The notes below the pieces were generated by a model that was not told the DNA's origin, did not search any database, and saw only the letters and a program-made list of their open reading frames with translations. 64,000 nucleotides of DNA from Angiostrongylus vasorum (taxonomy: Eukaryota > Nematoda > Chromadorea > Rhabditida > Metastrongylidae), in contig JADANN010000370.1 in NCBI GenBank assembly GCA_018806985.1, positions 1,098,001 through 1,162,000 on the forward strand, given 5' to 3'. The position numbers and the translations under genes are program-made. Each line of letters opens with the position of its first letter. Position 1 is the first letter of the stretch. This document shows positions 48,301 through 59,400 of the stretch, piece by piece.

Positions 48301-49461
48301 AATCGTTAGACCACCGCTTGTTATTGTATATGCCAAGTATACAAATATAGTTGCGGCGTTGAGCTCCCAACTTTATATGAACACCAAGTCGTTGTGAATA
48401 TTAGTCCTCGTAGCTGTCCCGCGAGTCTTTTGTGTGTAAGTCGCAGAGTAGGACGCTGGGTTACAACTTTTATGGTAACAATAGCAATAACAACAATAAC
48501 AATACAGCGAAGTGTATGGACGCTATGAACGAGCTGGATGGACACTGGACTAACACTGCGAAGACTTGAAGACGAATGGCCATGGGCTGTCTGTATTACT
48601 CCTGTAGTGAGTGGAGCTTTGCCAGAGGGAACTAAAGACAGCGCCTAGAGAGTGGTTCTAAAGGTTTTTCTACTAGCACAATCTGATAGAGCTACATGTG
48701 AAAGGACATAGCTGCTCGTTCGGAAACTTCTTTGGGACGGCAGATGCTGGAAAGTACATTCAGCTGGCTGCTGCTGATTCAGTGCCCTAACTGTCGGACA
48801 AAGAAGAGCAGTTTATTGAAAGAAGTTATAGAATCCCTCCCCAGCGCCCTGCGAGGCAACTGCATGAGATAGTGGCTAAGAGACAATTTAGAGAAGATGG
48901 GAAGATAGTTTTAAGATAGTTACAGGTGGACAAGAAACATACACTAATATGGAAAAAAGGAACTATTTGATGAATAGTTCCTGTATCAATCATCCCTGCG
49001 ATACCATAAATGACGTCGAATTCATACACATCGAACTCAGCACACCCAAAGCATTGATCTACACCGAACGCTTTTACATCTTTTAATGATAACAGCAATA
49101 GGAATAACGGTATGAAATTTGTACCTTTTATGTTCTCTATCAGAAACGTTTGAATTCGCCTATTTCAATCTGAACGGAACTGATGCGGTCGTTTTTATCA
49201 GTGCTGTAATGTGAGTACATAGGTTAAGGTCTTCGTTCTAAATATGATATGATTTTGTATTAATTCATTCATTTGCCTAGATTTGTGAATCCTTCGATTG
49301 CTATGGTTGGTTTCAATAGGATACTGTCAGGTAGTAAAGCCTCCTGGTCATACGATCTACCAGAATGAAGAGGGACTTGCCTATTTTCGTCGTAATGGCT
49401 CCAATAGGATGATGACGCTCAACAGAGTCAACGCATACATAAATACCGATCGCATCATTGA
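42313..49461 (+). CDS. Schlafen-like (AlbA_2-type) protein, 3' end unresolved
   Basis: Candidate Schlafen-fold protein. Exons read in phase: 42313-42473, 45366-45462 (45354 is an alternative start), 45576-45651, 46328-46521, 47198-47290, a 25-nt microexon 47428-47452, 49144-49200 or -49210, and 49320-49461, giving about 280 residues. The ATG at 42313 lies 2 nt after a TTTGTTCAG 3' splice signal, as expected of a spliced-leader trans-splice site. Family pattern: EDQFVEFKMHEKISLYEI, with the acidic/Lys motif of the Schlafen/AlbA core, then ICAFLNTKGGVIYVGIRDNK (Asn-Thr-x-Gly-Gly and GIxD). A late segment reads EEGLAYFRRNGSNRMMTL, followed by AYINTDRIIE. In Caenorhabditis, Schlafen-like proteins (TOFU-1, TOFU-2, SLFL-3/4) form the PUCH nuclease that trims piRNA precursors; membership of that group is only an inference here. 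The join at 49200-49320 is a problem: the strongest donor (GTGAGT at 49211) does not keep phase with the acceptor at 49319. Either a weaker donor at 49201 is used or there is a 1-nt error. The gene is divergent from AMPK beta, 1.8 kb apart. Large introns hold repeats. Confidence 0.72.
42640..42965. repeat. Family C fold-back copy, short spacer
   Basis: Arms 42645-42778 and about 42826-42960 are reverse complements (GACGTCTTGGCGGTTCTCC against GGAGGCCAAAGCCGCC). The spacer is only about 50 bp. It lies in the first intron of the Schlafen-like gene. Confidence 0.65.
43195..43419 (-). mobile_element. 5'-truncated RTE fragment (same family as 50-52.9 kb)
   Basis: The minus strand encodes the C-terminal segment of the RTE RT: KVRALTKRLEKRYDAQRVPR, then REKWKIYRRPFESIDDRRGD. 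It closely parallels 50060-50291, including the start of the 3' UTR. It lies in the first intron of the Schlafen-like gene. Confidence 0.75.
44285..44365 (-). repeat. SINE-like family A, 3' fragment
   Basis: AAAACGTTTGCCCTTGATCAATCC, GTGCATTCGACTCC and a divergent remainder match the family A tail region in minus orientation. It abuts the end of a family B copy. Confidence 0.4.
44370..44756 (-). repeat. Family B, minus copy
   Basis: The reverse complement shows the family B head near 44755 (CAGCCACGATGGGACGG on plus), CTTCCTGGTGGAAGCGCCGG, and the 3' end at 44395-44430 (GGGCCGCAGCATAATTTCC). Confidence 0.7.
45922..46200 (-). repeat. SINE-like family A in a Schlafen-like gene intron
   Basis: Minus-oriented full copy with a doubled tail (AAGGATAAAGGATAAAGC) and head GAGCCAGACGCGCC. 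It lies between exons 45576-45651 and 46328-46521. Confidence 0.8.
46683..46963 (+). repeat. SINE-like family A, best-preserved tRNA-like head
   Basis: Full plus-strand copy of about 280 bp. A-box-like TAGCACAGTGG at 46691-46701 and B-box-like GGATCGATCCC at 46727-46737 have the spacing of a tRNA gene. The 3' end is CTATATCCTTTATCC. These are the features of a tRNA-derived SINE transcribed by RNA polymerase III. Confidence 0.8.
47637..48027 (+). repeat. Family B, full copy
   Basis: CCTCCCAACGGTTTACCGCC at the head and GCTGGGGTCCGCACAACC, GAAGACAGGCC, CAAGTATCCAACTAAGTAA at the tail. It lies in a large intron of the Schlafen-like gene. Confidence 0.75.
48033..48110. repeat. Family C arm fragment next to a family B copy
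   Basis: Contains GACACTGAAGAAGAATTCGC followed by GAAACCTCAGCT, the arm motif of family C. It starts where the family B repeat ends. Confidence 0.45.
48150..48360 (+). repeat. SINE-like family A, strongly decayed
   Basis: TAGCATAATGGCTAGTGGTGCC at the A-box position, GAAATACACGTGG, CCAAGCCTTCC and AGACCACCGCTTGTTATTGTA keep the family A order in plus orientation. Confidence 0.45.
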
Positions 49462-50059
49462 GTAAGTTTTGATCCATTTTCTATTGAATTCCAAAAAATC
49501 TCACTGTTATTAAATTGTCAACTTAAAGGGTCTGGAAAGATTGGTCAAGTGGGGCAGTCATTGATAATGCGGCTTTTAGCGGGATAATAACGGTTAATTG
49601 TTTTGCGATATATTCTTCCATTGTTGATAACAACGAAATACTCATGGAACTGTGGTTTACAGCAGCGAACTTATCTTCCGTGGCCTCACACGTTTTTTTT
49701 CATGATTACATGCTATCCAACTTGTCCTTCATTGATTATCGAGCGGTTGTCCTATGACACCCTGGTACCGTATATCGGGGTTGTTTGGAGCGTTTACAAG
49801 CAATTTTTCGTCGACTGCAAACATTCTGGTTTTTTTGGCAATAAAAAATGACTTCTCAATAACTAGAGACTGATATGGATTGTGAACAATAGAATTGTAG
49901 AAGAGACTTTGCTCTGTCGTTCTAAGGGTAAGGATAATCTGTAAGCTACTATTTACTGTGTGTTACTATGGTCCATTATACAAATGCATTGTCACCCTAT
50001 GTTGAGTTCACTTCCTTGTTTTTTCATATCCATACATTCCATCACCTGTCACCACTTTC

Positions 50060-52860
50060 ACCTTTGATCCCGTTGATCGTCGAGTGACTCGAGCGGGCGC
50101 CAGTAAATCTTCCATTTTTTCCCTGCCGCGTGCAGGAATAGTCCAGTGGATTCTGCTCGCTCTAGGGACTCCTTTGAGCATGATACCTTTCCTCTACGCT
50201 CTTCGTGAGCAACTCTGACCATCGGGTCGGTGGTCTTCCTGCAGTACGTTTGACATGCCGAAGAATCCAGCCAATAATGGCTCTTGTCCATCGGTTGTCG
50301 TTCATACTCATTGCGTTTCTAGCCCACCTTATCTTCGACTGTTTAGCGTACAGAACGGCATCTTTGATCTTTGATCAGTAACACAGGTCGGAGCTCCGGA
50401 TCCCTTCCCTTCTTTGTATGACACGGGATACCCCTAGCATCGTCCTTTCTACTGTGTATTCAACAATGCTCAGTGATCCTTCACCCTGCTTACGCAGCGA
50501 CCAGGTTCCAAACCCATACGTTAAGGCAGAAAGTACTGTTGAGTCGAAAAGATGGGCACAGTGTCGGGTGTTCTTTGTTATCTTCGCTACATCCTCGATG
50601 CTCTTGAAAGCTCCCCCAAGCCGCTTGTTTCCTTTTGCTCCACTCTGGAGCTAAGTCGTTCATCATGCTGATTTTCCGTCCTAGGTAGACGTAACTAGAG
50701 CATTCGGAGATATTCGTTCCCTTTAGCGTGAATGGCGCATACATAACCAATTCGTTCCTCATGAACATCGTTCTTGTGAAATTTAGTCAAAGACCAATTT
50801 TCCCACAGGCTGTATCAAAATCGGGAAGCACTCGCTCCGCTTGGCTAATATCTGGTTTTATAAGAACGATGTCATCAGCAAAGCGAAGATGGTATAATTG
50901 CCGACCATCGATTTTCAATCCATTTTGTCCCATTTCAATGTTCGCATAACATTCTCGAGGATGGAGGTGAATAATTTTGGCGAGATGGTACCGCTTACCT
51001 AACCCCTCTTTTGACGTCGATGTTAATACCGTTGTAGAATGGTGAAATCTTGGTTGTGAAATTTTTGTACACTTCATGAAGAATCTTTAGGTACTGAGTA
51101 GGGGATTCCTTGATTATCAAGGGCTTCCATGACTGCTTCTGTCTCAATTGAGTCAATAGCCTTCTTTAATTCGATGAAAGTGAGACAGAGCGGTCTTTTG
51201 TAGTCTCGCGATACTTCATTGATTCCTGTTATTGGGTGGATGTGGTCCGTCGTACTAAATCCTTTTCGAAACACTGCTCGCTCACATGGCTGTCCTTCGT
51301 CCAGTGTTCTGTCAATCCTGTTTAGGATGACTCGAGTGAAAATTTTGTAGACGACAGACAGCAAGCAGATTGGGCGATAGTTGCCGATATCGTGTAGGTC
51401 ATCCTTTTCAAACAATAGCACGGTCTTGTTGGTCTTCCACTGAGTAGGGGGCCTTGCATTCAGACAGGCAACATGTGAAGAGCCGAGCCAGTGTGTTTAC
51501 GAGGACCTGCGGAAGATTCGTCAGGTGTACAGATCTTATCTGTCCGGACATGCTGTTGTTCGTTTTTTTCACCGACAAAATAACATGTCCGATATTTTGC
51601 AAGGGAACCGTGGTACGACATATCCATCCTCCTTTATTTAGTATGAACGAAGGAGGATGTGGGTATTGAAGATATCTGAGAAGTAGTGGTGAAATTTTCT
51701 CCATTGCCTTTCTGGACGCTGTAACTGTTCCGTCTGGATGTCGGAGTGCAATCAGCTTTGTTTTGTAGATGAAGTTCCGTTGAGCTTTTCGAGTGCTTTT
51801 CCCAGCCTCTGCAGCTTGGACAATCACTGCTGCTCTTCTCTGTTTAACATCTTCTTTTATCGCCTATCTGCACTGTTTTGCAAATTCGGACGTCAGATGG
51901 CGGATGCCTGCACCTGGTGCGATTCCACTGTGGCTTGTCAGCTCGATTGTTTATGGAAACGGAAGTCTCTTGGTGACTTTCGAACTCTCAGGTTTCTTAC
52001 CACTAACGTGGAGACGTTGAATGAGCCGGTCGTATTGCTCCTCGTTGTTATCGAGAACGGCATCTTTTCGACATCTGACTAATGAGTTGAATAAGTTCCA
52101 GTTTATAATCGTCTTTTGAATTAACCGGCTTTTTCCTTCTTTCTGCGAGAAATGGAATCTTGCAACAAGGAGACGGTGGTCTGCTCCCATGTAGAATTTT
52201 TGGGACAACAGCGACATCGGTTAGGCAAAACATTCGGTTTACTATGATGTGGTCTACTTCGTTATGGTACTCTCCAGGGGGAAATTCCCACGTCCAGCTT
52301 TGAAGGTGGGGCTTCTGGAATTGCGTGTTAGCATGGGTGGTCTTGGTCGTCATGATAAGCTCGGACGGCCCGCTCACCCTGCTCGTTCTATTCTAATCCG
52401 TGGGTCCCAATGTGACGTTCTTCAGACGTTCTTCTATGTCAAATCTTAGCGTTAAAATCTTCAGTGGTGACCTTGAGGAATGTATGATCTTCTTTGTAGA
52501 GCTTCTCCAAATCCATGTAGAACGCTTCGACATCTTCTTCGTCATAGGTAGATGTTGCGCGTAAACGACGAAAAATTGTCAAAGCCGGTAGTGATCAACA
52601 TCCCTTCAATCGTATACATCCGTTTCGGGTTGGTAGTTTTTCGAATGAATCGATGTTTATGGAAAAACTCGTGTTGACGAGAACTCCAATGCCGCTGACT
52701 GCTCTCCTGTCCTATGTTCGAAGGAATAAGTTCTTTTCCAGTGTCATAGCATAGATGGCGTTGAATGGGTGGTGTCGTCTTGTCTCGGCCAGGCCGATGA
52801 TGGTCGTACCTTATCCTTCTTGCTTGTATGACCAAGTCTTCTGTCTAGGACTCGGATGCA
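50060..52860 (-). mobile_element. RTE-type non-LTR retrotransposon, nearly full length but broken
   Basis: Minus-strand LINE with the order expected for RTE. The apurinic-type endonuclease lies at about 52850-52050, with a C-terminal part reading [21 protein letters not shown] linker follows. The reverse transcriptase lies at about 51420-50790 (DIGNYRPICLLSVVYKIFTR, LTFIELKKAIDSIETEAV, then LRFADDIVLIK with the FADD catalytic box). A thumb/connection region follows (SSYVYLGRKISMMNDL), and the terminal segment is at 50290-50060 (KKWKIYWRPLESLDDQRDQR). At least five frame changes separate these blocks, so it is a pseudogene copy. It lies downstream of the last recognised exon of the Schlafen-like gene and on the opposite strand. 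Confidence 0.88.
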
Positions 52861-52924
52861 AGTGTACGTGCATTGTAGGTACAGATCGTCACCTTAGTTC
52901 TTTGCTATCCATTTATTTTTAATA

Positions 52925-53305
52925 AAGGGTAACAGCGCGTTCCTTCCCCACCGCAGAAACCTGCGGTCCTGAGTTTTGCAAATATCTCAGCATCATAAAA
53001 GTTATGTTTCGCAACATATCCTGCCATTAAAAAGAGTAGGCAGTAAATAAAGGTTGAGATTGTGATTATAAGTACAGCCTCAGCTTAGATGGGATCATTG
53101 CCGATTTGTGTACCCCAAATCAATCCCACTGACGGATGATTGCTGATGGCAGTGATCGCTTGAACTAGATGAAAGACAGACGAAACGAAGGACCTGCATG
53201 GTGCAGTGGTGAACGCGTTAGCCCCCCGGAAAGGGTAATAACGCGTTCGTTCCCCACCGCAGACACCTACGGTCTGGAGTTCTGAAAATATCTCAGCATC
53301 ATAGA
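52925..53305 (+). repeat. Family D, one and a half units
   Basis: A partial core (CCCCACCGCAGAAACCTGCG) and tail, then a full body and core: A-box-like TGGTGCAGTGG at 53199-53209, GTTCG-containing B-box-like stretch at 53243-53253, then a tail. Core-tail-body-core-tail order suggests a tandem dimer. It directly follows the 5' end of the RTE LINE. Confidence 0.7.
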
Positions 53306-53502
53306 ATTTAACTGTTACTCAAATTATTGTTCAATGAACTTTTTTCGAAGAAAGGGTTTTCGTAAATCATTAAGTGTAGAGGATGGTTTTTCTGGTGTCA
53401 CCTGTACTGTTTTGATCTGCTTTCCGATTAATTAATCCACTGAGTGTACATGATGCGGTAAAAGAAGCCATTAGAACCCACTAAACTCAATATGGTCACA
53501 GA

Positions 53503-53778
53503 TCGCGTGTATATCGGTGGTGGGAGGCGCACTGCATTACATACATGGGATCGATCTCTGCGCACCATGTTTACCAAGCCTTTTATTCCTCCTGGGTCGG
53601 CAGTTTGGTACCAGACTTGTGTGAGAGGATAGCAGCACTGGCTCGATACATCAGTAGGCCACCGAGAGTCATTGTAAAGGCCAGCTATGGATTCAGTTCC
53701 CTCCAACGATGCTTATTGAATCGAATGCAAAGCGCATCCCATAGGGATTGATCGATGCTGCGAGCTTTATCCTTTTTA
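53503..53778 (+). repeat. SINE-like family A
   Basis: Plus-oriented full copy: GATCGCGTGTATATCGGTGG head, CATGGGATCGATC B-box region and AGCTTTATCC tail. Confidence 0.75.
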
Positions 53779-54937
53779 TGGTCACTCTGGTGTCCATATG
53801 GTCGTTGTTCGCTATGGAACCTTTGGTTTTGATATGGGACGTTATGGGTTAAAGCAGGTCCTAACAGTCTCCCTTGAGACTTGTCGTGCTCTGGAGTTGC
53901 AAAGCGGGTACTGATTGCTGAACGATCTTGGCAAACATATTCCCGGCTTAACGATCTGTGTTAGGAACTTTGACAACCCAAATTAAGCGTTTGATCTCTT
54001 GTAGGAACCAGTCGCTAGCGATTCCTTTCCGCGATTCTCCTTAGGCTTCACGTATTTAGTCCACCGAATTTTCGACATCAAAACTTTGTTTTCAAGCGAC
54101 GTAGACTGTTGAAAAGTTGAGAAGAGGGAACAAAGTGTGCTGAAGAACTATGAATGCGCAATATTCCTTTTTAGAGTGCGTCGGCTTCCAATCTTTGTCG
54201 AAGCTTAGGTCTATAGAGCGAAAAATCCTCTCAAATTGTGAGTGCAGGCTTGGAATATCTGCAGTACTTGTTTTTTCAGCCATCATAGAAAGCCTATCTC
54301 TTTCGCTACTTTTCTGCCCATAATTGGGAAGCTTCTTCGTGCCGTTCGAGGAGTGTTTCAGCTGCAAAGATAGTTGTGAGAAATGTTATCTTGTCATGTC
54401 GTCAGTGATGTATTTTTCAGTGAATATTTTTTGTTTATCCTTCATGTTCCATTCGCTACGAAATATGATAACAAATAAAGTTCAGTATAAAAATGCACCT
54501 TTGATAAATTGAATAAATCAGGTTACACATTTCTTGTCGTCGTAGTTTCTGTTTATCCTTAAAATCGTCTTTCGTTTCATTCACACATCGAACCTCTCGA
54601 CTGTTGTCACCAACTGGACTCTTTCACGACGAATCTGGTTTTGTCTTTATTGTCGATAATTATTCCATAACATTTCGACAAATACAGCACTACAGAAGCA
54701 AAGGCCTTAACAGACTTTTAGAAGAGACTTTGTTCTATGGCTTTGATATAACCTGACGATATTTCGAGCAAAACCATTATGTGGTACTGGGTGGAATCTC
54801 CTCGTTTAGTACGTCGCTGGATGACAACCTAACAATTGGTTGTTACAAAGTTTCTTAAATCCATCCCGATTGCTTAGTTGCCTTCATCTTCAAAATCTAA
54901 AGGCAAAAAGCGAACAAATAAGTTCTGTAAGTTCCAG

Positions 54938-55175
54938 AGTGGTGCTTGTGGCTCACAGATCAGAGGTGCCGTGCAATACAGAGGTGGTATCGGTACTCGC
55001 GCCAATGGCGTATCAAGTCTTTCATGCCTCTGGGTTGGCAAATTGGTACCAAGCTTGCCTGGGATATTCATTTGGGAATGAAGACCAGATATTCATTTAA
55101 TCACCTCCAACAATGCTTAATGAAGTCGAATGCATGGCACATTTCTCCGGCATTGGTCAACGCCCAAAGCTAGGA
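54938..55175 (+). repeat. SINE-like family A, diverged
   Basis: Keeps GAGGTGCCGTGCAATACA, GGCAAATTGGTACCAAGC, AATGAAGTCGAATGCATGGC and TTGGTCAACGC in order. The middle is partly rewritten and the tail is lost. Confidence 0.6.
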
Positions 55176-55664
55176 AGAGGCAATAAGTAGAGGTGGAGAT
55201 GTCGTGACCTATTTCGAAAGTAAGTTCCAAACACTTCGTAACAAAACAGAAGCCATACAGAGGGAAAAGCAAGAAGTTAGATTAATCTTGCTTTCGTTGA
55301 ACACTTAAAGGTGTTTGCATGGAAAAGATTGATGCTTAAAGTTGTGCTCACGAATCGTGTGGGTGCTGGTAGGATTTCCTGCACATTGGCATTGCAGTCG
55401 CAATGAAATTGTCTTACAAAACTTCGCAGTAATTCTGACAATTTGCTTACTTATTCAGTTTGCTGTGATCTTCACTTTCAATCACTAATAAATTAGTCTT
55501 TTCAAATTTTTTTACGTTCACGACATGTTTAGAGGATTTGAGATGGAAGCAATCGGCTAGGATAATTACTGCCCAAGTAACCGGGACACGCACCGAAACT
55601 CTAGCGGAATAAACGCACCGGAACTCTAGCGGAGCGGCGGGATTAAAGGCTCTATGAATGTGGG

Positions 55665-55735
55665 GCGCGGGATCGAACTAATGATCACGTGTTTATTGCA
55701 GGGCACCGTTAACCATTACACTACACGCGTGCCAA
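55665..55735 (-). repeat. SINE-like family A head only
   Basis: Minus orientation: GCGGGATCGAACTAATGATC, TTGCAGGGCACCG and ACACTACACGCG correspond to the B-box to A-box part of the family A head. Just upstream is a short tandem duplication of CGCACCG(A)AACTCTAGCGGA (about 55590-55637). Confidence 0.5.
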
Positions 55736-56839
55736 GTACGTTTATGTAAGACACGAAGTCTTCAAGTGTCCGTCGAACTCACACCCAAATCCTATATTTG
55801 TGAATGACGGGTGCGAGACAGTGAAGCAACTCAAAGAAGTGCTAGATCCATGGTATATGTGAGGTCGAGCCGTGTAATTGAGCAAAATTCCATACAAACC
55901 TTAAGACATTCATAAAAAACGTCTATGAATATGCTTGCTTATATATGGATTGTGTCTTAGGCGTCAATTCGGGGAAAACCCTTTGGTCAAATGATAGTAA
56001 ACTGTATGTTAAGTGGTTTGGAATTGTTTTTTAACACATGACGGACGCGGATAGAATTTGGCTGCTCCATCGCTGGGAACTACGCCCAATGTTTAGCCTA
56101 TATGGACATACTTGTTTTTCGACAATGAACAGCAATTTTTCGACAATTATGAGACTCAAATAGTCGAAAACGTGACGGGATTGCACAAGACACTTTGCTC
56201 TACTTCTATGCTGTGCATGCCATTATTTGCTGCATTTTTATACATGTGCATTACCGTAAGCATTTGGAAGCAGTTTGCAACAAACGTTCTATCTGTTTCT
56301 ATCTATGCTTTATCATAGCGATTGGGAGTGCGATAGCAATCAACTGCTGAGGTTACTGGCGAACAAGCTTCTTCGAGAAAAGATTTCAACATTCCTTCCA
56401 CCTTTCTAAGTGGAAAATGAAGCTTTTCCCGACTGAAGCCTACCACAACATCTCTGTTGAAAAAAGAATTCGTCAAAAAGAGCAATCACCTATATGGAAG
56501 TCCTACCTACCACTTGGGAAGCCGCCTATTGATGTTTACGTCCATATCGTCCGTTGTGTGTTATTGTAAAAACTTTACTTTTACTCTGACAAGATCACAG
56601 CAGGCTGTTCAGGATTATAGCTAGATTCCCCAGCTGCGCTAAATTTTGCATGTCTACTCGCAAAAAAAGGAGAATAAAATATTTGTTATTCATCTACAGG
56701 GGGGAAATGGGTAGGTTCGGCATCCTGTGGCCACGATTAGAACCTCTGCTAATAACAATTTAAATCGATTGATTCTTAAATTGACCTGCAAGAAGTAAAG
56801 ACGATTTTATTCTTTAAAGTCTCAAAATAACATGGAGAA

Positions 56840-57185
56840 GGCGAAATCACAATTTTAACCTTTACTGCCTACTAGAATTTTTTCACGGCAGAGTATTATG
56901 TCAAACGCAACCCCCAAAGATGCTGAGTTATTTGCAAAAAATTTAAACCGCAGGTGTCTGCGGTGGAGATCGAACGGGCTATTACTTTCTCCGGGTGCTA
57001 CGCGTTCAGCACACATCATGCGGGACAGAAAGACCAAACGAATGATGACCTGCAAGATTTGGTGGAGAACGCGTTAGCGTTAGAACCGGAGACGGTAATA
57101 GCGTGTTCTACACCCACCGCAGCCACCTGCGGTTCAGAGTTTCGCAAATATTTCGGCATCCTTGTGGCTGTATATGATATATAAG
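56840..57185. repeat. Family D, diverged
   Basis: TTAACCTTTACTGCCTACTAG, GATGCTGAGTTATTTGC, GGTGGAGATCGAACGGGC, then an opposite-oriented core GGTGGAGAACGCGTTAGCG. A mixed-orientation copy. Confidence 0.6.
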
Positions 57186-57284
57186 GCGAATTTATTACAG
57201 TTGACTCATAGGAGCCAATTGAACTCTAGCGTTGCAGTTGCTACAAAAGTAAGCTTTCTATAGTTACTGATTAGGTAAATCAGA

Positions 57285-57365
57285 TGTCCATTCAATCATC
57301 TTTACGAATCGATTCAAATGCGTAGCGCATCCCTAAGAGACTACCCAGGATGCTTTATCCTCTGT
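57285..57365 (+). repeat. SINE-like family A, 3' end
   Basis: ATTCAATCATC, GATTCAAATGCGTAGCGCATCC, and GCTTTATCC follow the family A 3' end. Confidence 0.45.
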
Positions 57366-58034
57366 TACTCTTATATTTTATTTTATTTATTCATTTATCC
57401 TATTTTTATATCATAGTTATTCTATTTAATTCTAATTTTAACTAGTTCTTCTTGGTTCTCAAAAGTTTTACAGATATCTTTTGCATGGAGCTATTCTACA
57501 GAACATAGGAAAATGTCAGCAATGTCATAGTAGTGCCTTCAGGAAGAGTTCACTATTGATATTCACTGGGTACCTTTGCATTACTGACTAACTGACCGAT
57601 TGATAAGTGGATGTCATGTTCTCGCTATGGATATCACCTACTCGCTAATCTTTGATGATGATCGTGTTGTTTCTGTTTAAGACATGCCTATGAATTTTTT
57701 TATGATTCTTCTGCACTTCTTATTTTTCTATCGACAACGTCTTCAAGATGTTTGTGATGATGATGGTGTTGAGCTGTCTCAGTAAACAGAGCAGAACGAA
57801 TCGAATCAACGAAATCGAATTCGTTTGTGTTGGCCGACGTTGAAACGAGAAAATTTTTCTTGCGTATTACTTGTGTCGTCATCATGAAACGGTGACAACG
57901 ACGACGACGACAGTGGTAGTCAGTTTTAATGAAAAATGTTAAAGGAACGGTCTTATCAAAAATATTGCACTTCTTTCTCACCATCTAAAGTGTAAGTTGT
58001 TCCTTTTTCAAGCTTGAAATTTTCCTTTCAGTAA

Positions 58035-58410
58035 CAAGATATCACTTTTTGACTCACTGCCTATCATGTTTTTCATGGCAGGTCATTATGTGAAATACAA
58101 CACAAAGATGCTGAGATATATGCAACACTCAGGCCTCAAGCCATATTCGAAATCGGCATCGAACACAGTTAAACTGAGGTTATAGTTGAAATCACATTGT
58201 ATAACTTTTTTCCCGATTTGTGCTCTTCAGAACACTTCCGTTGATATGTGATTGTTGATGGCACCGTTAGGGTAGAAGACTGGGAGGAGAGAAAAAAAGC
58301 ACGAGAGCCTCAATGCTGCAGTGGGTAACACATGAAACCTAGGGAAGTTCATCGAAGGTTCGAATCTATGCTGCGGTCTAAATATTGCAAATATCTCAGG
58401 ATTTCTGCGG
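58035..58410. repeat. Family D relative with clear A and B boxes
   Basis: D tail and body (GATGCTGAGATATATGC, CACAGTTAAACTGAGG), then TGCTGCAGTGG at 58314-58324 and GGTTCGAATCT at 58356-58366. The core is the most tRNA-like of the set. Confidence 0.6.
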
Positions 58411-58689
58411 AATTTTATTAAGTGGATAAATGCTAGGTAAATTAAACCAAGTCCAAAATTAGGGGTAGAAGAGTTCAAACTGAGTGATTGATTTTGACGA
58501 AGTTCTTTCCAACAATGGAGGCATATGACAGAGCAGTACTTTTTGTAACGTAAAGTTGAGAAAGAGGAGTGATTACAAAAGCTATTCAGAACTTTTTTCG
58601 AGTGATTTCCGTATTCTTTGTGTTTTCTTCGATTCTGCGGTCCTCCCGCGCTCTGTTATGCTGCAGAGACATGATATGATAGTTCAATC

Positions 58690-59158
58690 ATGTCTAGAGT
58701 CCTTCGCACTACTCACAGATCGCTTGAGCGAAGTGTTTTGAAATATAACCGGCACTCTCAATATATAGCTGGAATGGGAAGCTCTGACCTTCGAAATCTG
58801 TCATATCTTGGAGATCCAGAAGAATATACATTGATAGTGAAACATAGATGGGCCGGTCACATAATGAGAAGAACAGACGACATATGGACGAAAGGAACTG
58901 TAGAGTGGACTCCACGAGAATGCAAACCTAGGACGGCTATCTACACGGTGGGCGGACGTGTCTGTAAACAATCTTAATCAGTTGTACCCGCAGCGGCAGT
59001 TATTTTACAGATCACGCTATGAGACTCGCACGCGCCACCATGTTCGAATAAAGCCATCACCATGGAAGACGATTACGAGGGGAAAGAGACGAATAGTAAA
59101 TGTGCTGGGGTCCGCACCACTGGTGAAGACGGACCATCAAAGTATCCAAGTAATAGAT
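58690..59158 (+). mobile_element. 3' fragment of an RTE LINE with 3' UTR
   Basis: The plus-strand frame reads RVLRTTHRSLERSVLKYNR, LGDPEEYTLIVKHRWAGHIM and RTDDIWTKGTVEWTPRE, the conserved C-terminal part of the RTE RT. The 3' UTR at 59098-59155 (GTGCTGGGGTCCGCACC, ending in CCAAGTAA) matches the tail of family B. It is truncated at its 5' side. Confidence 0.8.
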
Positions 59159-59284
59159 CTACATTTTTAAAAATTTTTCCATGGAAAAAAATGTAATCGC
59201 CAAAAAACCAATTTGTGGCGACCTACCAATCTGTCACGCCAGTGTTTTTTTACCGTTTTTTTGGGTTTTTTTGCCTTACACGTA

Positions 59285-59400
59285 TGGTAACGATTCGAAA
59301 ACCTTGAAGGGGTGAAGGCCTTGGTTTGCCATGTGAGGAATCGAACTAAGGAAGACGTGTGTATTGCAGGACACCTCTGAGCATGGCGTTGCGCGTGTCC
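59285..59400 (-). repeat. SINE-like family A head, diverged
   Basis: Minus orientation: AGGAATCGAACTAAGGAAG, GTGTATTGCAGG and GTTGCGCGTG are the B-box to A-box region of a family A-type head. Confidence 0.45.
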
